From Verrucomicrobiota bacterium (GTDB taxonomy: Bacteria > Verrucomicrobiota > Verrucomicrobiia > Opitutales > UBA953), in contig BGOK01000020.1 in NCBI GenBank assembly GCA_003569205.1, positions 1-33,163 of the forward strand: 33,163 nt of DNA. Direction: 5' to 3'. A program made the position numbers and the translations under genes. The notes under the pieces were generated by a model. The model was given only the letters and a program-made list of their open reading frames with translations. It made no database searches and was not told the origin of the DNA. Within the stretch, counting starts at the first letter, position 1, and each line of letters opens with the position of its first letter. This document shows, one piece after another, positions 7,911 to 15,921 of this stretch.

Positions 7911-9233
7911 ATGCTCCGCGCCCTCGCCGACTGCAATAACTTCTACGCCTCATGCGAGCGCGTGCTGGATCCGTCGTTGATTGGCGTACCCATCGTGGTG
8001 CTGTCAAATAACGATGGGTGCGTCGTGGCGCGCTCTAGCGAGGCCAAGCGGCTCGGTATCCCGATGGGTGCCCCGTACTTCGAGGTAAAACGCGTCTGCG
8101 AGGCGCATAGCGTCAAGGTGTTCTCGTCGAACTTCGGCGTCTATGGAGAGTTCTCGGAGCGCGTGATGGCCGTCCTCGCCGAGCATGCGCGCGATTTCGA
8201 ATCGTATTCCATCGACGAAGCTTTCCTGGGCTTCCCCGACATGCCCGAAGCCGACGCGCGGGCGCTGGGCCTGCGCATCCGCACCGATGTGCTGAAGCGC
8301 ACGGGCATCGCCGTCTCCATGGGGATGGGGGCGACGAAGGTGCTGTGTAAATTGGCTAACGAACGGGCGAAGTCCGATCCGGACGCGGGGGGTTGTTTGG
8401 TGGTGCCGTTCGATGTCGAGGGACGGCGGGCCTTCTTGCGCGGCGTCGAGGCCGAGGACATCTGGGGCGTGGGCCCCGGTCTCGGCGCCCGCCTGCGGTC
8501 CCATGGCATCCTGACGGCCGCGGACCTCGCCGAGGGCGATCCCGCCTTCATTCATCGCATCGCCGGCGTCGTCGGGGAGCGGCTGGCCTTGGAGCTACGC
8601 GGTATCCCTTGCCACGAAATCATCGAGGACGCGGCCGCCCGCCAGACGATCATGGTCTCACGTTCCTTCGGCCGTCCGGTGTCCGATGAGTCCGACCTCG
8701 CCGAAGCGATTTCCGCCCATGCTGCCCGCGGGGCCGAGAAATTGCGCGAAGACCGTTTGGTCGCTTCGTCCGTCGTCGTCTTCTTTGGTACGAATAAGCA
8801 TCGGCTCGACCAGGAGCAGCATAAGGCTGACGCGTTGGAGCCCTTGGACCCGCCCACCGATGATGCGCGCTTGATCTGTGCTGCCGCCGGCCGCGCGCTA
8901 CGGCGCATCCGCCGGGAGGGTTACTTGTACAAGAAAGCGGGCATCGTCCTGCAAGGCTTGACGCCATCGAATCAGATTCAGCCAACGTTGCCGGGTCTGG
9001 GTCCGCCGGTGGACCCCGCCCGCGCACGGCTCATGCAGGCCGTGGATGCTTTGAATGCGAAGTTGGGGCGGGAGGTGGTTCGCCCAGGTAGCTCGGGCCT
9101 TGATCGCAAGTGGCAAGGGAAGTCCGAACTGCAGTCGGGGGCCTCGTTGAATGACCCGGAGCGCTTGCCGAAGGCCAAGGACGGTGCGAAGCCGAAGGAT
9201 GGCCTGAAGCCGAGGATTCGCTTTCACGAGTGA
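7911..9233 (+). CDS. umuC: UmuC-type Y-family translesion DNA polymerase (Pol V catalytic subunit)
   Basis: The start at 7911 gives [18 protein letters not shown], the standard UmuC N-terminus; earlier in-frame starts would lie inside umuD. Catalytic acids are D7 and S100-I-D102-E103 ([10 protein letters not shown]). [36 protein letters not shown] and [12 protein letters not shown] (helix-hairpin-helix) follow in the expected order. The little-finger domain and [13 protein letters not shown] come next, then QPTLPGL, a possible beta-clamp-binding motif. The C-terminus with a [10 protein letters not shown] region resembles UmuC. The protein is 440 aa, against 422 in E. coli. With UmuD2' it bypasses lesions at the cost of mutations. 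Confidence 0.95.
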   Translation: MLRALADCNNFYASCERVLDPSLIGVPIVVLSNNDGCVVARSSEAKRLGIPMGAPYFEVKRVCEAHSVKVFSSNFGVYGEFSERVMAVLAEHARDFESYSIDEAFLGFPDMPEADARALGLRIRTDVLKRTGIAVSMGMGATKVLCKLANERAKSDPDAGGCLVVPFDVEGRRAFLRGVEAEDIWGVGPGLGARLRSHGILTAADLAEGDPAFIHRIAGVVGERLALELRGIPCHEIIEDAAARQTIMVSRSFGRPVSDESDLAEAISAHAARGAEKLREDRLVASSVVVFFGTNKHRLDQEQHKADALEPLDPPTDDARLICAAAGRALRRIRREGYLYKKAGIVLQGLTPSNQIQPTLPGLGPPVDPARARLMQAVDALNAKLGREVVRPGSSGLDRKWQGKSELQSGASLNDPERLPKAKDGAKPKDGLKPRIRFHE

Positions 9234-9258
9234 GTCCGCGGTTGCGCGGCGGGGCGTT

Positions 9259-10176
9259 TTGCTTCCCGCTGGTGACCTCGTGAGGCTCGATCCGACCACC
9301 GCTACTTTGCTCCCGTTGCTGTCGGGCTTCGGCTACGCCGTGGCGGCCATCATCCTGAAGCGTGCGACGGAGGCGGGGGCTGGTCCGTGGCGCATCGGCT
9401 TTGTGGTCAACATGACCATGGGGGCGCTCTTCCAGACTTTCTGGTTCTTCGACGACGGGCAGGGTGGGGCCTTCACGGTCATCGCCGTCCTGCAAGCGCT
9501 CACCGTGGGCGCGATATTCTTTGCCGGCCAATACTTCACCTTCCTCGCCCTCAGCCGCGGGGATGTCTCGGTCGCTACCCCAGTGCTTGGGGCGAAGGTC
9601 CTGTTTGTGGCCTTCCTGGCGGCGCTGACGATGGGGCAAGCCCTGACCCCGGCGATCTGGGTGGCGACGGTGATGACGTGCGTGGCGATGGTCTTGCTTG
9701 GTGGGGAATGGCGGGCCGACCGCGAGCGGGCTTTGCGGAGCTTGCTCTACGGCGGACTGGCGGCGTTCCTCTTCGCTTCCTCCGACATCCTCACCCAGAA
9801 GTGGGTCGGGCAACTCGGCATGACCCATTTCGCTCCGTTGGCCTTCGGTTCGATGCTGCTGTATTCTTGGCTCTTGGTGCCGAAGTTCTCCGCGCCCTTG
9901 CTGGCCTTGCCTCGTCGGACGTTGCTGTGGACCTTGGCTGGTGGGTCGTTGCTTTGGCTGCAGTGCCTGGGGATGGTCCTCGCCATTTCCTTGGCCAACG
10001 AGGTCACGCGCACCAACATCCTCTACAATACGCGAGGGTTGTGGAGCGTCGTCCTCGTCTGGGTTGTCGGGCATTGGTTCGGTAACGTCGAACGGTCGGT
10101 CGGCCGCGCCGTCATGACCCGTCGGCTCCTCGGTGCCGCCATCCTGCTCGGGGCCGTCTTCTTGGTGCGCCGGTAG
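9259..10176 (+). CDS. EamA/DMT-family membrane transporter
   Basis: About ten hydrophobic segments spread over 305 aa in two similar halves, the EamA (10-TMS) layout of drug/metabolite transporters. Examples are LLSGFGYAVAAIILKRA, ALTVGAIFFAGQYFTFLAL, LYGGLAAFLFASSDILTQK and WLQCLGMVLAISLANE. The first half ends LGAKVLFVAFLAALTMGQ. The frame opens with TTG at 9259, preceded by GGCGGGG; a GTG at 9280 gives MRLDPTTATLL and is equally likely. It begins about 25-45 bp after umuC and should share its transcript. The substrate is unknown, and the protein may be an exporter induced by DNA damage. Confidence 0.88.
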   Translation: MLPAGDLVRLDPTTATLLPLLSGFGYAVAAIILKRATEAGAGPWRIGFVVNMTMGALFQTFWFFDDGQGGAFTVIAVLQALTVGAIFFAGQYFTFLALSRGDVSVATPVLGAKVLFVAFLAALTMGQALTPAIWVATVMTCVAMVLLGGEWRADRERALRSLLYGGLAAFLFASSDILTQKWVGQLGMTHFAPLAFGSMLLYSWLLVPKFSAPLLALPRRTLLWTLAGGSLLWLQCLGMVLAISLANEVTRTNILYNTRGLWSVVLVWVVGHWFGNVERSVGRAVMTRRLLGAAILLGAVFLVRR

Positions 10177-10224
10177 GGGCAGCCATCCGACTTGCAGGCC
10201 ACCGTTGGTCGGGTAGATATATTC

Positions 10225-10253
10225 CATCCCCTATCCCCCATCCCCTAACCCCC
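10225..10253. repeat. Tandem heptanucleotide array (YATCCCC)4, opposite orientation
   Basis: CATCCCC, TATCCCC, CATCCCC, TAACCCC run head to tail just upstream of the oxidoreductase. This is the reverse complement of the GGGGATR unit at 5570-5604. Confidence 0.8.
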
Positions 10254-10267
10254 AAGGTCTCCCTCCC

Positions 10268-11374
10268 GTGTCCATGCATTCCTCCCGTCGTCAGTTCCTC
10301 AGCACTTTTGCCACCGCCACAGCAGCTTTCACTTTCGCTCCCCGTCTCCTTGCAGCCGACGAGCCTAAGCCTCGCAAACTCGGCTTGGCCCTCTGCGGTC
10401 TGGGTAGCTACTCCAACGGTGAGCTCGCCCCCGCGTTACTCGAGACGGCCCATGTGAAGTTGGTTGCGGCCATCACCGGCACTCGTGCCAAGGGCGAGAA
10501 GCTGGCGGACTCCCATGGTTTCGCCAAGACTTCCGTCTACGGCTACGATGAGTGGGACAAAATCGCCGCGAATAAGGACATTGATATTGTCTACGTGGTC
10601 ACACCGCCAGGCATCCACGCCCAGAACGTCATCGCCGCGTTTGGTGCTGGCAAGCACGTCATCTGCGAGAAGCCGATGGCTATTTCGGCCGCCGAGTGCG
10701 ACGTCATGATCGCCGCGGGCAAGAAGGCCGGCAAGCGCCTCGCCATCGGCTACCGCCTCCATTTCGACCCATATCACCAGGAACTCGTTCGCCTGGCCAA
10801 GACCCAAGAGTTTGGCCCGTTCATGAAGATCAAGACCGCCAACGGCTATACGCTCCGTCGTAAGTCTTGGCGCATCGAGAAGAAGCTCGCGGGCGGCGGG
10901 GCGCTGACAGACATGGGTATCTATTCGGTTCACGCCTGCTGCATGGCGGCCGATGCCAATCCGATTTCCGTCATCGCCAAGGAGCTGCCGAAGACCCAGC
11001 CAGAATTATTTACCGAGGTCGAACAGGCACTGGAGTTCCGCCTCGAGTTCGCCAATGGCGCCGTGGCGGACGTCTGGTCGGGCTACGATGCTAATCGCGC
11101 CGAGCTCTACGCCGAAGGCGCCAAGGGTTGGTTCAAGGGCGAACGGCCAACTTTCAGCTACCGAAATCTCAACATCTCGACCTCGGCTAAGGGCAAACTG
11201 GACTTCGGAATCTTCCGTCAGCAGCAGCGGCACATGGATGGTGTCGCCGCGGCCTTCCGTGATAATCAGCCGCTGAGCTGCAACGGCGAACTCGGCCGTC
11301 GCGACATGGTCATCATCGACGGAGTCTACGAGTCGATCAAGACCGGTAAGAAGGTCGAGTTGAAGTACGCGTAA
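10268..11374 (+). CDS. Gfo/Idh/MocA oxidoreductase, exported, glucose-fructose oxidoreductase-like
   Basis: The 368-aa protein has a Tat signal: SSRRQFLSTFATATAAF, then FAPRLLAA, with cleavage near residue 30. The Rossmann motif is LALCGLGSYS (about 40-48). VYVVTPPGIHA and HVICEKPMA follow, with the family's EKP at 134-136. GYRLHFDP (161-168) and GGGALTDMGIYS (209-220) match Zymomonas glucose-fructose oxidoreductase, including the catalytic D215 and Y219. That enzyme holds NADP tightly and works in the periplasm; a similar use of a bound cofactor on sugars is inferred here. GTG 10268 has an AAGG 10 nt upstream; ATG 10274 is the alternative. It stands alone between two repeat-bearing gaps. Confidence 0.88.
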   Translation: MSMHSSRRQFLSTFATATAAFTFAPRLLAADEPKPRKLGLALCGLGSYSNGELAPALLETAHVKLVAAITGTRAKGEKLADSHGFAKTSVYGYDEWDKIAANKDIDIVYVVTPPGIHAQNVIAAFGAGKHVICEKPMAISAAECDVMIAAGKKAGKRLAIGYRLHFDPYHQELVRLAKTQEFGPFMKIKTANGYTLRRKSWRIEKKLAGGGALTDMGIYSVHACCMAADANPISVIAKELPKTQPELFTEVEQALEFRLEFANGAVADVWSGYDANRAELYAEGAKGWFKGERPTFSYRNLNISTSAKGKLDFGIFRQQQRHMDGVAAAFRDNQPLSCNGELGRRDMVIIDGVYESIKTGKKVELKYA

Positions 11375-11430
11375 GCGGAGGAGCCGCGCGGGGACTAGGG
11401 TAGGACGATACGGTGATTGCTGAATCGTGT

Positions 11431-11504
11431 GCAGATTACTGAGTCGATGACTGGTGTGCCTAGTTAGGCTCTCTCCGTACTCCGCAATCTGTACTCCGTA
11501 ATCT
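11431..11504. repeat. Heptamer-pair direct repeat with an inverted partial copy
   Basis: Two 14-bp units lie in tandem: GTACTCCGCAATCT (11477-11490) and GTACTCCGTAATCT (11491-11504). Each splits into two heptamers. GCAGATTACTGAGT at 11431-11444 is close to the inverted form. The array fills the gap between two convergent genes and no T-tract terminator is seen. Confidence 0.7.
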
Positions 11505-11514
11505 TCTTCAGCCT

Positions 11515-12120
11515 TTAAATCGTTCCGGCAATCTCAACTAACTTTGCTGCGGCCGTGGTCATGGCCGTCTCCCGGGCTTTTTCGCCTTCGTTAACCCCTT
11601 CGGCGTGGACAAAGGTCACGTCGGTAATGCCGATGAAACCGAGGATGGTGCGCAGATAGGGTTCTTGAAAGTCAAAGGCCGTCCCGGCAACGAAGCCGCC
11701 GCGGGAGGTCACGATAATGGCCTTCTTGCCTTTCAGCAGGGGTTCGACGCCCTCTTCGGTAATTTTAAAGGTCATGTCCGTGCGGACAACTTGATCGATC
11801 CAAGCCTTGAGCGACGCACTCACGGTGAAGTTATGCATCGGGGAGCCGATGACGAGCACGTCGGTAGCGATGAGCTCAGTCGTCAGTTCATCGGAGTGGT
11901 GTAGCACGCCCTTCATCGCCGGGTCGTCGTGGTCGGCTGGAGCAAAGGCAGCACCCAACCAGGCGTCGGAAATGAACGCGGGCGGGTGATGGCCGATGTC
12001 ATGATGGGTGACCTTGAGCGTCGGGTATTTAAGCCGGAGGGCGCCAATAAACGCCGAGGTCAGTTTCCGTGTCACCGAACGAACCGTCCGCGGGGAGGCG
12101 TCGATGTGGAGGACTTTCAT
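11515..12120 (-). CDS. azoR: FMN-dependent NADH:quinone oxidoreductase / azoreductase
   Basis: The AzoR family reduces quinones and azo dyes with NADH and FMN in the cytoplasm. MKVLHIDASPR is the typical flavodoxin-fold start, with Ser of SPR binding FMN phosphate. GSPMHNFTVSASLKAWIDQV is the FMN-ring motif, and TSRGGFVAG is the second flavin loop. FQEPYLRTILGFIGITDV completes the match. I chose the ATG at 12120; one at 12129 adds MGV. It is last in the cys run, 74 bp after cysNC, so it may be co-transcribed without being part of sulfate assimilation. Confidence 0.9.
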   Translation of the reverse strand: MKVLHIDASPRTVRSVTRKLTSAFIGALRLKYPTLKVTHHDIGHHPPAFISDAWLGAAFAPADHDDPAMKGVLHHSDELTTELIATDVLVIGSPMHNFTVSASLKAWIDQVVRTDMTFKITEEGVEPLLKGKKAIIVTSRGGFVAGTAFDFQEPYLRTILGFIGITDVTFVHAEGVNEGEKARETAMTTAAAKLVEIAGTI

Positions 12121-12194
12121 GACACCCAAGGTGCACGGAACCCCAGGGGAGTCAATGGACGGGAATCCCTAGCCAAAATGTGACCTGCGAAGCC

Positions 12195-14096
12195 TTACAC
12201 TTCCCAGTCTTCGGCCTTCGAGCGCATGACCTTATCGAGGGCATCCAGAACGAGGTCGACGGCCTGATCGGTCGAGAGCTTGTCGGTGCGGATGTGGACC
12301 TCGGGCGATTCGGGAGCTTCGTAAGGCGAGGAAATGCCAGTAAACTCGGCAATCTCGCCCCGACGAGCCTTGGCGTAGAGGCCTTTGACGTCGCGCTGTT
12401 CGCAGACATCGAGCGGGGCATCGACGAAGACTTCGATGAAGGCATGGTTGCTGAGCGCCGCGCGGGCCTTGGCACGGTCGGCAGCCAGGGGGGCGATGAG
12501 CGTCACGAGCGAGATGTGCCCTGCGTTGGCGAAGAGGCCAGCGACAGCGGACGCACGTCGTACGCTTTCGGCGCGATCCGCAGCAGAGAATCCGAGGTCA
12601 CGGTTGAGGGCGGTACGGAGGTCGTCACCATCGACACGGAAGACCTGTCGGCCAGCGTCGAAGAGACGGCGCTCGACGAGTTCGGCGATGGTCGACTTAC
12701 CCGAGCCAGAGAGGCCGGTAAACCAAAGTACCGCTGGGGCGTGGCCAGAGCGGGCGCCACGCTCGGCAGCTGTAACCTTACCTTCGCGGGCGCTCTGTTC
12801 CTTGTGGGCATCAAGGATAATGCCGCCGCCATGAATCCGGCCCGCTTCCTCGAGTGCAAAACGACCGGTGATGGCGCACTCATGATGCAGGTCAAAGGCG
12901 ACCGGGTGCGTAGTCCGAACAACGACTTCACAGATGGAGTCGCGCGGCACGCTATCGGCTTGAATAGACTCGAGCGTGGAAGCGTCAGTGATTTTTTCAA
13001 TCCGGGCGATCACGGCTTCAACGTTCTGCGTTAGAAGGCGGAGCTTATAAGTCTTTTTGGGGACGAGCGGTTCCTTGCCCAACCAGAAGATGCGGGCGCG
13101 GAATTCGCGGCCGACGCGAGGTTGATTAGAGGGGTGGGAAGCGACCTGGCCGCGTTCCACGAAGATCTGCTCGGAGAGCGTCACGCTGGCCGAACCGCCA
13201 GTACCGACAACCGAACGGGATTCCGGGCCCGGCCAGTCTTCGAAGGTACGGACCGTGCTGCGGCGACCACCGGGCTGGAAGATGAGGTCGTCACCCGGGC
13301 GGATGGCGCCGGCTTCGACGCGGCCAGCCACAATGCGGCGGTGGTCAAAACGGTAGATGTCGGAGACCGGCAGACGCAGGGGAAGGCCAGTCAGGTCATC
13401 CTCATGCTTGAACGTATCGAGGGCTTCGGTGACCGTTGGGCCCGTCCACCAAGCCATTTTGGCGGAGCGATTGACGATGTTTTCGCCGTGCTTGGCGGCG
13501 ATGGGGATGAAGTGGACGGCGGTGAGTCCGAGGCTCTTCAGAAAGGCCGTGTATTCCGTCCGGATTTTCTCGTAGGTCTCCTGCGAGTGCTGGACGAGGT
13601 CCATCTTGTTCACGAGCACCACGAGCTGTTTCACGCCGAGCAGTGAGAGCAGGAAGGCGTGGCGGCGGGATTGGTCCATGACGCCTTCCTTGGCGTCAAT
13701 CAGGAGCAGGGCGGCGGACGCCGAGGCGGCGCCGGTCACCATGTTCTTCAGGAACTCCTTGTGCCCTGGGGCGTCGATGATTGCGTACGCACGCTGCTGG
13801 GTGCGGAAGAAGATGCGCGTGGTATCAATCGTGATATTCTGCTCCTGTTCCTCAATTAGGGCGTCGAGGAGGAAGGCATATTCGAACTCCATGCCTTCGG
13901 CGGCACAGTTCTTGCGGACTTGCTCGATCTTACCGTTCGGCAAGGAGTCGGTGTCGTTGAGGAGGCGGCCGACGAAGGTGGACTTGCCGTGGTCGACGTG
14001 ACCGACGACGACGACGTGCATCTTGCGTTGGTCTTCGGCGGCGGCTTGGGCGGCAGCCTGGGCGGCGGCCGGGCTAGGAAGGGAAGAGGTGCTCAT
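12195..14096 (-). CDS. cysNC: Bifunctional sulfate adenylyltransferase subunit 1 / APS kinase
   Basis: This NodQ-like fusion (633 aa) has a GTPase part that drives ATP sulfurylase with CysD and an APS kinase part that makes PAPS. The N-terminal 25 residues are Ala-rich. GTPase motifs are GHVDHGKST (32-40), DAPGHKEF (108-115) and NKMD (163-166), followed by the EF-Tu-like beta domains to about 440. The kinase part has P-loop GLSGSGKST (461-469), [17 protein letters not shown] (488-504), and [21 protein letters not shown] stands where many APS kinases have FISP, so the E. coli phosphorylated serine is absent; this is tolerated in other homologues. It follows cysD by 44 bp. Confidence 0.95.
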   Translation of the reverse strand: MSTSSLPSPAAAQAAAQAAAEDQRKMHVVVVGHVDHGKSTFVGRLLNDTDSLPNGKIEQVRKNCAAEGMEFEYAFLLDALIEEQEQNITIDTTRIFFRTQQRAYAIIDAPGHKEFLKNMVTGAASASAALLLIDAKEGVMDQSRRHAFLLSLLGVKQLVVLVNKMDLVQHSQETYEKIRTEYTAFLKSLGLTAVHFIPIAAKHGENIVNRSAKMAWWTGPTVTEALDTFKHEDDLTGLPLRLPVSDIYRFDHRRIVAGRVEAGAIRPGDDLIFQPGGRRSTVRTFEDWPGPESRSVVGTGGSASVTLSEQIFVERGQVASHPSNQPRVGREFRARIFWLGKEPLVPKKTYKLRLLTQNVEAVIARIEKITDASTLESIQADSVPRDSICEVVVRTTHPVAFDLHHECAITGRFALEEAGRIHGGGIILDAHKEQSAREGKVTAAERGARSGHAPAVLWFTGLSGSGKSTIAELVERRLFDAGRQVFRVDGDDLRTALNRDLGFSAADRAESVRRASAVAGLFANAGHISLVTLIAPLAADRAKARAALSNHAFIEVFVDAPLDVCEQRDVKGLYAKARRGEIAEFTGISSPYEAPESPEVHIRTDKLSTDQAVDLVLDALDKVMRSKAEDWEV

Positions 14097-14140
14097 GGTT
14101 GGGTGGTGTGGGGCTTGGTGTGGCGGTGCGGGGGGATGAC

Positions 14141-14962
14141 TTACATGAACCCCTTGGCCCGGAGTTCCTGCATGGAGTTACGACCGACGTGGTCCTGCGC
14201 TCGACCAGCGCGTTCGCTGACTTTGGTGAGTTTGAGTTCCTCGATGACTTCGTCGATATTGCTAGCGGGGCTGTCGACCGGGTGCGTGATCGGGTGGCAA
14301 CCGAGCGAGCGGAAGCGCTTACCATCGCGGGCGAAGTAAAGCGTCGGGTTCGGGATATTCTCGCGGCGGATGTATTCCCAAATATCGAGTTCCGTCCATT
14401 CGAGGAGGGGCTGGACGCGGACGTGGCCGCCTTCGGGAGCGACGCTCGCGAACTGACCCCAGAATTCTGGTGGCTGGTCCTTATAGTCCCAGACGCCTTC
14501 TGCGGAGCGCGGCGAGAACCAGCGTTCCTTGGCGCGGGTCGGGTCTTCGTCGCGGCGGATGCCGGTGACAAGGGCGTCCCACTTAAACTCGTCGATGGCA
14601 GCCTTGAAGGGGACGGTCTTGAGCTCGTGCGTGACGGTGACTGGGTCGTGCGTGGCGTAACCGATACCACGACGGATGGCGTCTTCATTGACGCGGACAA
14701 TCAGGTCGATGCCGTGGATGGCCTTGGCCTTCTCGCGGAACTCATACATCTCCGGGAACTCGTACGTCGTGTCGATGTGCAGGAGGGGGAAGGGAATCTT
14801 ACCGCAGAAAGCTTTCCGGGCTAGCCAGATGAGGACGTTAGAGTCCTTGCCCATCGACCAGGGCATGCAGACGGATCGGAAATTAGCGAAGGCCTCACGG
14901 AAGACGTGAATCGACGTCTGTTCGAGGCGCGTGAGGTGATCGTTTTGGGCGTTACGGGACAT
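14141..14962 (-). CDS. cysD: Sulfate adenylyltransferase subunit 2
   Basis: CysD forms APS and PPi from sulfate and ATP, powered by GTP hydrolysis in CysN. The 273-aa protein has the PP-loop SMGKDS (36-41) in the CysD form, then [37 protein letters not shown] and [10 protein letters not shown] follow, as does [13 protein letters not shown]. It heads the cysD-cysNC pair and is separated from cysH upstream by about 215 bp containing heptamer repeats, so it may have its own promoter or a processed transcript. Confidence 0.95.
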   Translation of the reverse strand: MSRNAQNDHLTRLEQTSIHVFREAFANFRSVCMPWSMGKDSNVLIWLARKAFCGKIPFPLLHIDTTYEFPEMYEFREKAKAIHGIDLIVRVNEDAIRRGIGYATHDPVTVTHELKTVPFKAAIDEFKWDALVTGIRRDEDPTRAKERWFSPRSAEGVWDYKDQPPEFWGQFASVAPEGGHVRVQPLLEWTELDIWEYIRRENIPNPTLYFARDGKRFRSLGCHPITHPVDSPASNIDEVIEELKLTKVSERAGRAQDHVGRNSMQELRAKGFM

Positions 14963-14978
14963 GCTGAAGAAAGGTGGT

Positions 14979-15186
14979 AGCGGTTAGCGGTTGGCGGTTG
15001 GGAACACAGAGAGACGGAAGAACTGAGAAGTTGGTGGCGGTTAGCGGAGAGCGGTTGAAAGTAGAGCGAGGCTGAAAGGAATGGTGGAAGCGGATGGCGA
15101 TTGGGACGGTAGGGGAATGGAGGGAAGGGGATGGATGTTGGCTTTAGGTGGGTTTCCTATCCGCCAACCGCCAGCCGCTAACCGCC
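14979..15186. repeat. Heptamer arrays (RGCGGTT)n in inverted arrangement between cysH and cysD
   Basis: 14979-14999 reads AGCGGTT, AGCGGTT, GGCGGTT. 15036-15056 reads GGCGGTT, AGCGGAG, AGCGGTT. On the other strand, 15166-15186 reads AACCGCC, AGCCGCT, AACCGCC. Base pairing between the ends could fold the whole gap in the cysH-cysD transcript. The last array runs into cysH, so its final codons and TAG stop are repeat-derived. No gene is seen here. Confidence 0.8.
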
Positions 15187-15900
15187 CAACCCTTTCTTCG
15201 TACGAGTATGGAGGCCGCATTCTTTTTTCTCGAAGCCAGGCCAACGGCCACCGCGTTCATCGGCGCCAGAGGTGGGCTGCGTGCAGGGCCAGCAACCAAT
15301 CGAGCGGTATCCGCGGTCGTGTAGCACGTTGTGTGGGAGGTCGTGCTCCTTGAGGTAGGCCCAGACCTGCTCGCGACTCCAATCGACCAGTGGGTTGAGT
15401 TTCCAGACGTCGGAATTGTCGGGGCGGGCGGCGAGGCTCAGCAACGGGGTCGACGAGCGCTCATTGCTCTGGTCGCGGCGCATGCCTGCAATCCAAAGGT
15501 CGAGTTCGAACAGTTTCTTGCCGAGCGAGTCGACCTTCCGAATCTCGCAGCACTTTTCAGGGTCACGCTTCCAAAGTTCCGCACCATGCGCAGCGGCCTG
15601 TTCTTTAACGGTCAAGGCCGGGAGGACAGATTCCACTTGGATACCAAGCTTGGCCTCGAGCTGCGCCTTGAAGGCGAGGGTTTCCGGAAAGAGCAGGCCG
15701 GTGTCCAAGGTGAACGCACGAATGGGCAGGCCAGCGGACTTCGCCAAGTGGAGAATCACCACGCCGGCAGGCTGGAAGCTGGTGCCAATACCCGCACGAT
15801 CGCCGAAGGTCTCGAAGGCCCAGCGTAGACGGTCGACCGGAGCGAGCTTCGTGAGTTGCTCGTCGAGTTCGGGCAGGCGGGCTGGGTCGAGGTTCGACAT
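15178..15900 (-). CDS. cysH: Assimilatory APS/PAPS reductase, Fe-S type
   Basis: CysH reduces activated sulfate to sulfite with thioredoxin electrons. The protein carries the cysteine set of [4Fe-4S] enzymes that prefer APS: KCCEIRKV and SIGCWPCTQP. Its catalytic cysteine lies in the KKECGLH tail. RLRWAFETFGDRAGIGTSFQ, FTLDTGLLFPET and IAGMRRDQSNERS are the usual family blocks. ATG at 15900 gives MSNLDPARLPEL (240 aa); a GTG at 15912 adds four residues. It begins about 21 bp after cysI. The stop and last residues (GLGG) come from the heptamer repeat. Confidence 0.94.
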   Translation of the reverse strand: MSNLDPARLPELDEQLTKLAPVDRLRWAFETFGDRAGIGTSFQPAGVVILHLAKSAGLPIRAFTLDTGLLFPETLAFKAQLEAKLGIQVESVLPALTVKEQAAAHGAELWKRDPEKCCEIRKVDSLGKKLFELDLWIAGMRRDQSNERSSTPLLSLAARPDNSDVWKLNPLVDWSREQVWAYLKEHDLPHNVLHDRGYRSIGCWPCTQPTSGADERGGRWPGFEKKECGLHTRTKKGLGG

Positions 15901-15921
15901 CGGCGACGGCACAGAGCGGGC

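Noticed and set aside
9031-10227. Minus-strand 398-aa frame antisense to umuC and the transporter
   Set aside because: Extremely Gln/Arg/Pro/His-rich and overlaps two well-supported genes; a high-GC shadow.
12180-13034. Plus-strand 284-aa frame antisense to cysNC
   Set aside because: cysNC has every catalytic motif; this frame has none and no start signal.
14979-15186. CRISPR array
   Set aside because: Units are 7 bp, contiguous and without spacers, and no cas gene is present.
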